Made by a program: the position numbers and the translations under genes. Below are positions 9,034 to 17,375 of a stretch of DNA of 64,000 nt, in pieces. The DNA is from DASXIF01 sp036498145 (GTDB taxonomy: Bacteria; Actinomycetota; Actinomycetes; Mycobacteriales; Jatrophihabitantaceae): positions 31,509-95,508 of the forward strand of contig CAVPSV010000003.1 in NCBI GenBank assembly GCA_963708625.1. The letters are read 5' to 3'. Under the pieces are notes generated by a model. It had not been told where the DNA came from. It searched no databases and saw only the letters and a list, made by a program, of their open reading frames with translations. Position 1 is the stretch's first letter. Every line of letters starts with the position of its first letter.

Positions 9034-9383
9034 GCGCGTCCCTTCGCGATGATCTTCTCGACGATGCCGGTGAGCGCCGCCGCGCTGGGCCAGCCTGCGT
9101 AGTGCGCCATGAAGATCACGATCTCGCGCAGCTGCTGCTCGTCCAGTTCACCGAGGCGGTAGGCCGCGTCGAGTTGGATCTGCAGCACGTCGTTCAGTCC
9201 CCGACCGACCATCAGCCCGATCAGCATCAACCGCCGTTGCCCGATATCGAATCCCGGGCGCGTCCAGATCTCGCCGAACAGGTGATCGCGAGTGATCTGG
9301 AAGAACTCGCCCGGATAATCCGGCGAGTCCCAGCCGTACACCTCGTTCATCTTCGCCAGGCCCGGCGGGATCTGCTCAGTCAT
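9030..9383 (-). CDS. Carboxymuconolactone decarboxylase family protein
   Basis: 117 residues; the start ATG at 9383 lies inside the end of the preceding dehydrogenase gene (overlap 9376-9383). The AhpD-like helical fold is recognisable from RRLMLIGLMVGRGLNDVLQIQLDAAYRLG and REIVIFMAHYAGWPSAAALTGIV. The CxxC redox pair of peroxidase-type AhpD is absent, so it belongs to the decarboxylase-like branch, often found in aromatic or steroid degradation clusters. M. tuberculosis Rv0771 occupies the equivalent place. The reaction is unknown. Confidence 0.85.
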   Translation of the reverse strand: MTEQIPPGLAKMNEVYGWDSPDYPGEFFQITRDHLFGEIWTRPGFDIGQRRLMLIGLMVGRGLNDVLQIQLDAAYRLGELDEQQLREIVIFMAHYAGWPSAAALTGIVEKIIAKGRA

Positions 9384-10233
9384 CGCTACTCCCCACCCCG
9401 AGGCTGACCGCGAGACGGTCCAGCGCGAGACGCGCCACCGGTGCTTCGACGTCCAGGTGTTGTGCCAGCTCCAACGCGAACGACAGGTCCTTCTCGCCGA
9501 GCGCGCGCACATGCTCGAGGATCGGACGCCACGGATCGTCGATGGCGACCGGCCCGGTGCGGTCCCGGTACATGATCGCGCCGGGGCCGCCGGTCACGGC
9601 GTCGGTGTGCCGCACGATCTTGCCGAGCGTGACCAGGTCGACGCCCGCGGCTTGGGCCAGCGCACTGGCTTCCATCGCCGCGACGAACGCCGTGAAATGC
9701 AGCATGTTCCGCGCGAGCTTGGTCGCGGTGCCGGCACCGGCGGGACCGAGGTGCACGACCAGCTCGCCCATGCGTTCCAGCACCGGCCGGGCGAGGTCGA
9801 ACGCGAGCCGCTCGCCGCCGACCATGATCGCGAGCTTGCCCTGGGCGGCACCGCCGGCTCCCCCGCTCACCGGCGCGTCCAGGATGTGCACGCCGCGCGC
9901 GACCGCGAGTTCGGCAAGTTCGGCCACGGTATCCGGGTGAATGGTCGAGTGCACGGCGATGACGGTGCCCGGATCTGCGCCCGCGAGGATCCCGTCGTCG
10001 CCACTGATGACGGTCCGCACCTGGGCGTCATCGCGGACCATCACCGAGATGAAGCCGGCGTGTTCGGCCACATCGCGCGGCGTCGCGGCGACCTTGGCGC
10101 CGTCGGCCTCCAGCGCGGCGACCGCGGCCGGGTCGACGTCGCACACCCACAGCCCGGCCGGCCAGTCGCTGAGCCGGCGCGCCATCGGCTTGCCGATGTT
10201 GCCGAGTCCGATGAACCCGACGGACCTCGTCAT
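9376..10233 (-). CDS. NAD-dependent dehydrogenase of the 3-hydroxyisobutyrate dehydrogenase family
   Basis: 285 residues from the ATG at 10233, which overlaps the SDR stop as ATGA. N-terminal Rossmann site IGLGNIGKPMARRL, substrate-binding block DAPVSGGAGGAAQGKLAIMVGG, and catalytic lysine in GTATKLARNMLH. The family oxidises beta-hydroxyacids or reduces small aldehydo-acids. Counterpart of M. tuberculosis Rv0770. The in-operon position next to an aldehyde dehydrogenase and an SDR suggests it handles a hydroxyacid released during sterol catabolism, but this is inference. Confidence 0.85.
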   Translation of the reverse strand: MTRSVGFIGLGNIGKPMARRLSDWPAGLWVCDVDPAAVAALEADGAKVAATPRDVAEHAGFISVMVRDDAQVRTVISGDDGILAGADPGTVIAVHSTIHPDTVAELAELAVARGVHILDAPVSGGAGGAAQGKLAIMVGGERLAFDLARPVLERMGELVVHLGPAGAGTATKLARNMLHFTAFVAAMEASALAQAAGVDLVTLGKIVRHTDAVTGGPGAIMYRDRTGPVAIDDPWRPILEHVRALGEKDLSFALELAQHLDVEAPVARLALDRLAVSLGVGSSDD

Positions 10234-10994
10234 GACCGGAACACCTGCCCCCCGTCCACGTTGATGATCTGTCCGGTGATCCAGGACGCCTCGTCGGACA
10301 AGAGGAACAGGCACGCGTCAGCCATGTCCTCGGTGGTGCCGAGCCGCTTGAGCGGCAGATCCTTGACCAGCTGCTCGGCGTAGTCGCCGACCTGGCTGCG
10401 GGTTGCCTCGGTGTCGGTCGGTCCGGGCGCGAGCGCGTTGATGCGGATCCGATCGCCGCCGAGTTCGCGGGCCAGCTGCTGCGTCAGCCCGTTCACGCCG
10501 ACCTTGGCCAACCCGTAGAAGCCGGAATAGAGCCAGGCCGCAGTCGAGGACTGGTTGACGATCGCTCCCCCACCGCGCTTCTTCATGTGCGGCCAGACCG
10601 CGCGCGTACAGACCAGCGCGCCGTCCATGTTCACCGACATGAACGTGCGGTAGTAGTCCCAGGACACGGTGAGCAGCAGGTCGAACTTCATCGAGCCGTA
10701 GATGGCGGCGTTGTTCACCAGGTAGTCGATGCCACCGAACTCGTTCACGGCCGCCGCCGCCGCGGCCTGCGCCGAATCGGGTGCGGATACATCCGTTTCG
10801 ACGAAGATCGCCCGCCCGCCGTCAGCGACGATGGCGTCCGCGACCGCCTTGCCCTTCTCGATGGCCACGTCGGCCACCACGACGGCTGCGCCTTCCACCG
10901 CCAACCGCCGGGCGTACGTCTCGCCGATGCCTTGCGCCGCGCCGGTGACAACGGCCACCTTGTCCGCGAACCGAATCGGTCGTGCCTGCGTCAT
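10230..10994 (-). CDS. SDR-family oxidoreductase
   Basis: 254 residues from the ATG at 10994. Classical SDR: TGAAQGIGETYA cofactor site, NNAAIYG, catalytic Tyr/Lys in FYGLAKVGVNGL and the C-terminal WITGQIINVDGGQ. The length is standard. The stop overlaps the next gene (ATGA), while 29 bp separate it from the aldehyde dehydrogenase upstream. Equivalent to Rv0769 in the M. tuberculosis cyp51 region. NAD(P) dehydrogenase/reductase, steroid-type substrate inferred from context. Confidence 0.85.
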   Translation of the reverse strand: MTQARPIRFADKVAVVTGAAQGIGETYARRLAVEGAAVVVADVAIEKGKAVADAIVADGGRAIFVETDVSAPDSAQAAAAAAVNEFGGIDYLVNNAAIYGSMKFDLLLTVSWDYYRTFMSVNMDGALVCTRAVWPHMKKRGGGAIVNQSSTAAWLYSGFYGLAKVGVNGLTQQLARELGGDRIRINALAPGPTDTEATRSQVGDYAEQLVKDLPLKRLGTTEDMADACLFLLSDEASWITGQIINVDGGQVFRS

Positions 10995-11023
10995 CGTGTG
11001 TCCTTGTCTTGGCGATTGCGCGA

Positions 11024-12499
11024 TCAGGGAACCAGCCGGGCGATGACCTTCGTCTCGAGGTACTCCTCGAAACCGGCAACGCCCATCTCCCGGCCTATGC
11101 CGGATTGCTTGTAGCCGCCGAACGGGGCATCGGCGCAGAACCACACACCGCCGTTCACGCTGAGGGTGCCGGTGCGGACACGGCGTGCCACTGCCATCGC
11201 GCGCTCCGGATCGGCCGAGGTCACCGCGCCGGACAGTCCATAGGGCGAGTCGTTGGCGATGCGCACGGCGTCGTCGTCGCCGTCGTGCGCTATCACCACC
11301 AGCACCGGGCCGAAGATCTCCTCGCGCGCGGTGCGCGCCTTGTTGTCCAACCCCGCGATGACGGTCGGTGAGATCCAGAAGCCGTGCGCGAACTCCGGAC
11401 CGGTGGGGCGGCAGCCGCCGACCGCGAACGTCCCACCTTCCTCGGTGGCCAGACGCAGGTAGCCCTCGACCCGGTCGCGCTGCGCGGCGCTGATCAGCGG
11501 GCCGCACACGGTCGCCGGATCTGTGGGATCACCTGGTCGTAGCGCGCCCATCGTCGCTGCCGCGATGCCGACGGCTTCGTCGTACCGAGACCGGGGCACT
11601 ACGAGCCGCGTGGTCAGCGCGCAGCCCTGGCCGGCATGGATGCACACGCTGAAGGCGGCGAGCCCGACCGCGGCGCCGAGGTCGGCGTCGTCCAGCGCGA
11701 TCGATGCGGACTTGCCACCGAGCTCGAGGAACAGCTTCTTCAGGGTCGGCGCGGCCGAGGCCATGATGGCCCGCCCGGTCGCCGTCGATCCGGTGAACGA
11801 CACCAGATCCACCCGCGGATCAGTGGTGAGCGCGGCACCGATGTCGTGCGACTGTGCCGAGATGACGTTGAGCACGCCGGCCGGCAGGTCGGTGTGCTGG
11901 GCGGCCAATCTGCCCAACTCGGCGGCCAGCCACGGCGTATCCGGCGCCGCCTTGAGCACCACCGTGTTGCCCGCGGCCAGCGCCGGGCCGACCTTGGCCA
12001 GGTTGATCTGGTTCGGGAAGTTCCACGGGGTGATCGCGGCGACGACGCCGACCGGTTCGCGGCGCAGCACCCGATCGGTCTTGATGCCCATCGGCGACGC
12101 TTCGCCGAGCTGCTGTTCCCACTCGTAGCGCTCGGCAAGGTCGACCGTCCAGGACAGGCTCTCGACCGGGACGTCGTAATGCGGGCCGGCGGTGAACATC
12201 GCCGGGGCGCCGGCCTCCGCCGTCGTCAGCGCCCGCATCGCGGGACCGTGCGTCACCAGTGCCTGATGCAGCTGTCGCAGGCAGTGCACCCGGAACGTGA
12301 CATCGGTGGCCCAGTCGGTGTCGTCGAAGGCTCGACGAGCGGCGTCCAGCGCGGCGTCGACGTCGGCACCGGTGGCATCCGGTGCCCAGCCGATGATGTC
12401 TTCGGTGGCCGGATTGACGATCGCAAAGGTGCCGCCGCCGGTAGCCGGGCGCAGCGCACCGCCGATGAGCAGTTCGGCATCCGGGGCGAGTTGCGTCAT
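11024..12499 (-). CDS. Aldehyde dehydrogenase (NAD-dependent)
   Basis: 491 residues. ALDH signatures: TPWNFPNQINLAKVGPALAAGNTVVLKAAPDTP (cofactor), the glutamate motif LFLELGGKSASI, and the catalytic cysteine in IHAGQGCALTTR. A complete enzyme of usual length that oxidises an aldehyde to its acid. The 5' end overlaps the CYP123-like gene by 4 bp. It matches Rv0768 (aldA) in the M. tuberculosis locus, which is divergently oriented there but co-directional here. It likely works after a P450 or SDR step that yields an aldehyde. Confidence 0.9.
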   Translation of the reverse strand: MTQLAPDAELLIGGALRPATGGGTFAIVNPATEDIIGWAPDATGADVDAALDAARRAFDDTDWATDVTFRVHCLRQLHQALVTHGPAMRALTTAEAGAPAMFTAGPHYDVPVESLSWTVDLAERYEWEQQLGEASPMGIKTDRVLRREPVGVVAAITPWNFPNQINLAKVGPALAAGNTVVLKAAPDTPWLAAELGRLAAQHTDLPAGVLNVISAQSHDIGAALTTDPRVDLVSFTGSTATGRAIMASAAPTLKKLFLELGGKSASIALDDADLGAAVGLAAFSVCIHAGQGCALTTRLVVPRSRYDEAVGIAAATMGALRPGDPTDPATVCGPLISAAQRDRVEGYLRLATEEGGTFAVGGCRPTGPEFAHGFWISPTVIAGLDNKARTAREEIFGPVLVVIAHDGDDDAVRIANDSPYGLSGAVTSADPERAMAVARRVRTGTLSVNGGVWFCADAPFGGYKQSGIGREMGVAGFEEYLETKVIARLVP

Positions 12500-13695
12500 T
12501 GCGGCGCCACCACGACGGGCAGGTGCGCGAAGCCGCGCACGTTGACGGAGTGGACGCGAGTGGCGTGCTCCTCGTCCACCTCGATGCCGCGGATCCGCGC
12601 GATGAGTTCCTCGAGCGCGACGCGGGCCTCCAGCCGCGCGAGGTTGGCACCGAGACAGTAGTGCCGTCCACCACCGAAGCTGGTCATCAGCGAGGTGTCC
12701 CGGTCGATGTCGTAGCGGTCCGGGTCGGCGAAGGCAGAGCCGTCGCGGTTGGCTGAGCCGAGCAGCACTACCAGCCTCGAGCCCGCCGGCGCCACCTCAC
12801 CGTGCAGGGCGACGTCGGAGCGCAGCAACCGCGCGAGTAGCTGCGTCGAGCCGTCGAAGCGCAACGTCTCGTTGACCCAGTCCGGGATGCGGCCGGGATC
12901 GGTGAACACCTTGCCCAGCTCGTCCGGGTTCTCGGCAGCCCAGTAGACCGCGTTGCCGAGCAGCTTCGTCGTCGTCTCGTTACCGGCAACGATCATGAGG
13001 AACAGGAAGCCGATGATCTCCTGGTCGGTGAGCCGGTCGCCGTCCGCCTCGGCCAGTGTCAACGCCGAGGTCAGGTCGTCGCGTGGCGCCCGGCGCCGGT
13101 CGGCCAGCAGGTCGATGTAGTAGGAAAACAGCGCGACAGCCGCGTCGATGCCGGCCTGCGAGACGTCGTGCGCGCCGTCCTCGCGATGCACCAGGACGTC
13201 TGCCAGCCGACGGAGTTCGGCCCGGTCGGCGGGCGGCACGCCGATCATCTCGGAGATGACGTCCATCGGCACCCGCCCGGCGAACTGGTCGATGAAGTCG
13301 AAGGGTTCGGCCAGTGCCAGCGCGTCCAGGTGCTCGCGGGAGATGCGCCGAATCTGGCCCTCCAGTTCCGCGATGCGCCGAGGCGTGAAGCCACGCGAAA
13401 CCAGGCTGCGCAGGCGGGTCTGATCGGGCGGATCCATGGCCAGAAAGGACATGACGTTGCGCGCCTTCGGGCCCCAGGCCGATGGGTCCAGCGAGACCCC
13501 CATGCTGTTCGAGTAGGTCTCATCCGAGCGCAGCGCGGCGCTCACATCGGCGTGCCGGGACAGCGCCCAGAAGTCGAGCGTCGGATTGTGATACAGCGGC
13601 GCCTGCTCGCGCAGCCACGCATACGTGGGGTAGGGATCCTCCTGCGTCGCGTAGTCGTACGGGTCGAAGACGACTGCGTCGGCGGTGCGGGTCAC
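12496..13695 (-). CDS. Cytochrome P450, CYP123-like
   Basis: 399 residues. I helix FLFLMIVAGNETTTKLLGNAVYWAA, ExxR in VNETLRFDG, haem site SFGGGRHYCLGANLARLEA. The start FDPYDYATQEDPYPTYAWLREQAPLYHN, the block FAGRVPMDVISEMIGVP and the end VHSVNVRGFAHLPV match CYP123 (Rv0766c in M. tuberculosis), which also lies beside cyp51. The function of CYP123 is not settled; a steroid or fatty-acid substrate is usual for this neighbourhood. The 5' end overlaps the TetR stop (ATGA), so the regulator and P450 are co-transcribed. Confidence 0.85.
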   Translation of the reverse strand: MTRTADAVVFDPYDYATQEDPYPTYAWLREQAPLYHNPTLDFWALSRHADVSAALRSDETYSNSMGVSLDPSAWGPKARNVMSFLAMDPPDQTRLRSLVSRGFTPRRIAELEGQIRRISREHLDALALAEPFDFIDQFAGRVPMDVISEMIGVPPADRAELRRLADVLVHREDGAHDVSQAGIDAAVALFSYYIDLLADRRRAPRDDLTSALTLAEADGDRLTDQEIIGFLFLMIVAGNETTTKLLGNAVYWAAENPDELGKVFTDPGRIPDWVNETLRFDGSTQLLARLLRSDVALHGEVAPAGSRLVVLLGSANRDGSAFADPDRYDIDRDTSLMTSFGGGRHYCLGANLARLEARVALEELIARIRGIEVDEEHATRVHSVNVRGFAHLPVVVAPQ

Positions 13696-14315
13696 TGGTC
13701 ACCGCCGAGGATGAGACGGGTTACCGCCACGAGCCGCTCGCCCATCTGCGTGTAGTCGGTGTGGCCCATGCCGGCCTGGAGCATGGCGCCGGACCAGGCG
13801 ATGCCCAGCGCGTCGACGACGTCCGCCGTCGCCTGCGGGCCGGCGGCTCGCACAATGCGGCTGTTTATCTCGGCGGCGATGAGCCAGCGCAATTGCGCGA
13901 CGTCCGGGTCGGGGTCGAGCAGCGCCGTGGTCGCCGCCCGGGCGAGTTCCGGGTCGGCCGCGAGAAAGCGGGACAGGTCGGTGAACACCGCCGCCACGCG
14001 CGCACCGGGGTTGGGCAGCGTCGATTCGATCCGGTCCCGGGCATTGAGCATGCGCCAGAGGATCTCGGCAAGGAGGTGGCTCTTCGAGGAGAAGTAGGTG
14101 TACGCCGTTGCCGTCGCCACGCCGGCACGGCTGGCGACACTGCGCACGGTGAGGTCGTCGAAGCCCACCTCGCGCAACTCGTCGCGGGCCGCGTCGATGA
14201 CGCGTTGCACGGTCTGCGCCTGTCGCACGTTCAGGTGCCGCCGGGTCGCCTCGACCGGTGGCAGCGCGCTCGCCACAGCCACGCTAGACACAATGCTGGA
14301 CACTAGTCCATTCAC
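13692..14315 (-). CDS. TetR-family regulator of the CYP51 operon
   Basis: Up to 207 residues. HTH in VIDAARDELREVGFDDLTVRSVASRAGVATATAYTYFSSKSHLLAEIL, then a helical ligand domain ending GMGHTDYTQMGERLVAVTRLIL. Paralogue of the TetR at 4274 and positional match to Rv0767c. The longest start is a GTG at 14315, but a perfect palindrome TGGACACTAGTCCA (14297-14310) covers codons 2-6. Later GTG codons (14303, 14291) are therefore more plausible starts if that site is an operator. Probably an autoregulated repressor of the whole minus-strand operon. Confidence 0.85.
   Translation of the reverse strand: MNGLVSSIVSSVAVASALPPVEATRRHLNVRQAQTVQRVIDAARDELREVGFDDLTVRSVASRAGVATATAYTYFSSKSHLLAEILWRMLNARDRIESTLPNPGARVAAVFTDLSRFLAADPELARAATTALLDPDPDVAQLRWLIAAEINSRIVRAAGPQATADVVDALGIAWSGAMLQAGMGHTDYTQMGERLVAVTRLILGGDQ
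14297..14310. promoter_or_regulatory. Palindromic operator candidate TGGAC-ACTA-GTCCA
   Basis: Perfect inverted repeat of 5 bp arms with a 4-bp spacer at the 5' end of the TetR gene. A further GTGTCCAGC/GTGTCTAGC direct repeat is read on the minus strand through 14282-14302. The same palindrome recurs at 15668-15681 with only the spacer changed. Confidence 0.55.
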
Positions 14316-14361
14316 CTGTTCGCAGCAAGGGTGGCAACGCGTTCGGCCGGTGTCAGGTGCG

Positions 14362-15636
14362 TCAGGCGGTGGTCAGCGGCAACGACGTTCGCGGCACGAA
14401 CGCGAACGCGGCACCGCCGCTGAAGCGCGTGATCTGCACCTCGGGCACCTCCGCGGCAGGCGCTGCGCGGACGATCACCTTCAGGTCCCAGCTGTCCTCG
14501 GTGCCCGTCATCTCGACGTCGAAATGCGGGTCGACCGCGCGCACCATCGCCTGAAGTGGTGCCGGCGAGTGCGGACCGCAGAGCGCGATCCAGGCGCCGT
14601 CATCATGGGCGGCCGAGCGCCGAACCCGGACCGTGTCACCCTCGAACGTCGCATCGACGTACGCGGCGGGATTGAACACCGGGTGCAGTGCGAACGTGCT
14701 TACCGCGCCGGCAGGCGTGTGCGCCAGATGCATCGCGCGATGGATCCGCTCCGCGGTGAGCCCAGCGATGCCGGTCAACTGCTTGGTACCGATCTCGAGC
14801 GCCGAATCCGTCGCATCGGTCGCATCGGTCGCTGTGGCCGCGGCTGCCGCGGCTGCCGCGGCCGAACCCAGGTGTGCACGTACCGAGAGCAGGAACGACA
14901 GGTTGAGCAGGTGGTGTTGCACGCAGACCTCGTCCGCGATCCGGGTCAACGCCGAATGCGAGAACGCCGCGAAATCAAGATCGGACAGCAACGGGCCGGC
15001 GTAGTCGAGGGCCCCGTCGGACGAAGGATCGATCCCGTCCAGCGCCAGCGTGGCGACGTTGGTCCGCGACGTCTGCGCAAGCATCGGCACCGGCTCGGCC
15101 GCCGCCTGGTCCTCCTCGATCGTGACGGTCCAGTGACAGTGCGGTTGCCGGTCCACGGGCGTTCGCGGTGGCCGGTGGATGGGACGCATTCGTGCCTTCG
15201 GGTTGGTCGCGATGGCCGTTGCGTCGAAGGTCGGGTCCTCGATGTGGTGGCACATGCCGACGACGAACTGCTCACCCATCGGCTCGACATCCAGCAGTGC
15301 ACCGCAGTGGTCGAGCCAGAACTCGCCGTAGGAGGGGCTGTCCACCCGGTAGCGGAAGTCCATGAACTGCGGCGGCGCACCGATGTCGAGCTGCAACCCC
15401 TTGAATATCGTTGTGACGTCCGTGCCCTCGAACGCCAGCGCGCGCTGCATCCGTTTGGTGTAGATCGGACTTGCCGCGGACCACTCCTCGACCGCCACCT
15501 CGACCATGCCGTCCGGCCCGAACTCGGCCAATGCCCAGGCCATCCCGGAGCGGTCGATGAGGTGGCCGCAGAGCAGCAATTCGGGAACCAGCACAGCGAG
15601 GTCGGCCCGGCGGAGTTGCGCGTAGCGGCTCGCCAT
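14362..15636 (-). CDS. Conserved-looking protein of unknown function, head of the sterol operon
   Basis: 424 residues from the ATG at 15636, which follows GAGGGGATG. I do not recognise the family. The protein is soluble, without signal peptide or membrane segments. It contains blocks such as DLAVLVPELLLCGHLIDRSGMAW, FKGLQLDIGAPPQFMDFRYRVDSPSYGEFWLDHCGALLDVEP and VVGMCHHIEDPTFDATA, with many His/Cys/Asp that could bind metal. An Ala-rich insert with an ATDATD repeat near residues 270-290 comes from a GCCGCGGCT-type microsatellite. Its own palindrome lies 32 bp before the start, and it is transcribed towards the TetR gene 47 bp downstream, so it is probably the first gene of the sterol operon. 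Confidence 0.7.
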   Translation of the reverse strand: MASRYAQLRRADLAVLVPELLLCGHLIDRSGMAWALAEFGPDGMVEVAVEEWSAASPIYTKRMQRALAFEGTDVTTIFKGLQLDIGAPPQFMDFRYRVDSPSYGEFWLDHCGALLDVEPMGEQFVVGMCHHIEDPTFDATAIATNPKARMRPIHRPPRTPVDRQPHCHWTVTIEEDQAAAEPVPMLAQTSRTNVATLALDGIDPSSDGALDYAGPLLSDLDFAAFSHSALTRIADEVCVQHHLLNLSFLLSVRAHLGSAAAAAAAAATATDATDATDSALEIGTKQLTGIAGLTAERIHRAMHLAHTPAGAVSTFALHPVFNPAAYVDATFEGDTVRVRRSAAHDDGAWIALCGPHSPAPLQAMVRAVDPHFDVEMTGTEDSWDLKVIVRAAPAAEVPEVQITRFSGGAAFAFVPRTSLPLTTA

Positions 15637-15667
15637 GTGGTCATCCCCTCGGACCTGTCCTGATGTC

Positions 15668-15681
15668 TGGACAATAGTCCA
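15668..15681. promoter_or_regulatory. Palindromic operator candidate TGGAC-AATA-GTCCA
   Basis: Perfect 5+5 inverted repeat, identical in both arms to the site at 14297-14310. It lies 32 bp before the ATG at 15636, where a promoter operator would be expected. Likely TetR target controlling the start of the long minus-strand operon. Confidence 0.6.
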
Positions 15682-15716
15682 CAACGCAGTGGGCGACCAC
15701 GGCCGCGCGTGCTCAG

Positions 15717-17345
15717 CTACCGGGCGGTGACGACGATGGAGTGCCATCCGGACGCGCCGGACGGGAACACTCCCCGTTGGCTCTGGTCCTGAAGCGCGCC
15801 GTCGCTGCCGACCGCACGGACCTGCAACGTGACCAGCCCGTGTTGGCTGACCGTCCACGGGAACGTCCATTGCACCCAGGTGTCGGTGGACGGCACGCGG
15901 CCGAGGCGAGCCTGCTGCCAATCCGCATCACCGATCTTGACCTCGACCGCCTTGATCCCGACGTGCTGATGCCATGCGACGCCGGCGACGTTGACCGTCT
16001 GACCGACATTGAGTCGGGTGAGTCCGATCGGCTGGTCGATGCGCGATTCGAGCCGAATAGGCGCACGCGGCGCCCACTTGCGTTTCACCCAGTAGGTGTC
16101 GTACTCGGCGAAGGTGGTGGCCTCGAGGTCGACCAGCCATTTCGTGCCTGATACGTAGCCGTACAACCCGGGCACGAGCATGCGAACCGGAAAGCCGTGC
16201 GCAAGCGGCAGCGGCTCGTCGTTCATCCCGACCGCGAGCATGGCATCACGCCCATCCATGATGACCGCGGTCGGCGTGCCGATGGTCATGCCGTCGCTGG
16301 ACTTGCCGACGATCTGATCGGCGTCACTGTGCACGCCGACCTCCCGGAGCAGGTCGGCGAGCGGGACACCGAGGAACTTCGCCGTACTGACGTAGGGGCC
16401 GCCGACGACATCGGAGACGCAGGTCATGGTCACGTAGCGCTCGATCAGCGGCCGGCTGAGCAGGTCTTGGTAGGAGAACGTGCGGGCGTGGTCGAGCTTG
16501 CCGTGGACGCGCAGCGCCCAGGAGTCCGTCGTCAACTGCGGCACGGTCAGGGCGGTATCGACCCGGTAGAAGTCCTTGTTCGCGGTGATGAACGGCACCG
16601 CGCCCTTGCCCAGGTCAGCTCCTGATGGCAGTGGCGGCGCGGGTGAGGCGGGCTTGGGTAGCTTGACCGCCGCTCGCGACTTGCTCGCGTCGAAGCGGGC
16701 GTGCTGCAAGCTGCGGCCGCCCACTCCGCTCGCCGCGGCGACCGCGGCCACGCTGGCACTGCCCACCAGAAACGAACGCCTGCTTGCGGCGGTGGTCCGG
16801 GTGCTGGTCGGCGAGACCGTCGGCGCGTCCGTCGGACCGTCCGTCGGACCGTCGGCCGGCGCAGGGGCCGCGGTGGGCTTGCGGGTGTGCAAGGGCCATT
16901 GATTGCCCACACCGAGCCAGCGCACGAGCATGGCGAGCACCGCGACCGCGAGCACCGTGCCGACGATGGTGGGCAGCACGTCGGTGGCCCGATGCGCGTT
17001 CGCCGTCGCGGCCGCCCACACCCCGACCGCACCGAACGCGAGCAAGCCGGCCACGCCGGCCACCAGCCATCGCAACGCCAGTACGCCCACGACGACGGCC
17101 AGCACGGCGATCGCGGTGTAGATGCCCAGCAACAGCATGTGCTTGTCGTTGGTCCCGAACTTGCGAATTGCGTATTCCTTGAGCGATTCCGGGGTCAGCA
17201 AGACGAACTTGTTGCCCACTGCGATCACTGGTGCTGCGGCTGGCCGGATTAGCGCGGCGATCAGCTCGCCCACCCCGACCGCGGTACCAGCGGACAGCAG
17301 TCCGATGAGTGTGCCGAGGCCGAGGCGGACGAGCCAGATCTTCAT
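15717..17345 (-). CDS. Membrane-anchored molybdopterin-dependent oxidoreductase (sulfite oxidase fold)
   Basis: About 542 residues (alternative start 17354). Four hydrophobic segments lie at about residues 6-37, 73-95, 98-118 and 128-147, followed by a Pro/Thr linker and an internal Tat-like SRRSFLVG at about 191-198. The outer domain has the sulfite-oxidase-type Moco fold: the conserved cysteine in YVTMTCVSDVVGGPYV (about C312), then AHGFPVRMLVPGLYGYVSGTKWL, and a C-terminal Ig-like dimer domain (GVAWHQHVGIKAVEVKIGDADWQQA). It should sit in the membrane with the catalytic domain outside. It is followed upstream by the fasciclin gene in the same orientation. The substrate is unknown; sulfite or oxidised methionine residues are family options. 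Confidence 0.85.
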   Translation of the reverse strand: MKIWLVRLGLGTLIGLLSAGTAVGVGELIAALIRPAAAPVIAVGNKFVLLTPESLKEYAIRKFGTNDKHMLLLGIYTAIAVLAVVVGVLALRWLVAGVAGLLAFGAVGVWAAATANAHRATDVLPTIVGTVLAVAVLAMLVRWLGVGNQWPLHTRKPTAAPAPADGPTDGPTDAPTVSPTSTRTTAASRRSFLVGSASVAAVAAASGVGGRSLQHARFDASKSRAAVKLPKPASPAPPLPSGADLGKGAVPFITANKDFYRVDTALTVPQLTTDSWALRVHGKLDHARTFSYQDLLSRPLIERYVTMTCVSDVVGGPYVSTAKFLGVPLADLLREVGVHSDADQIVGKSSDGMTIGTPTAVIMDGRDAMLAVGMNDEPLPLAHGFPVRMLVPGLYGYVSGTKWLVDLEATTFAEYDTYWVKRKWAPRAPIRLESRIDQPIGLTRLNVGQTVNVAGVAWHQHVGIKAVEVKIGDADWQQARLGRVPSTDTWVQWTFPWTVSQHGLVTLQVRAVGSDGALQDQSQRGVFPSGASGWHSIVVTAR

Positions 17346-17375
17346 GCGGTACATGAGTGTGTTTGTGTGTGTCGG

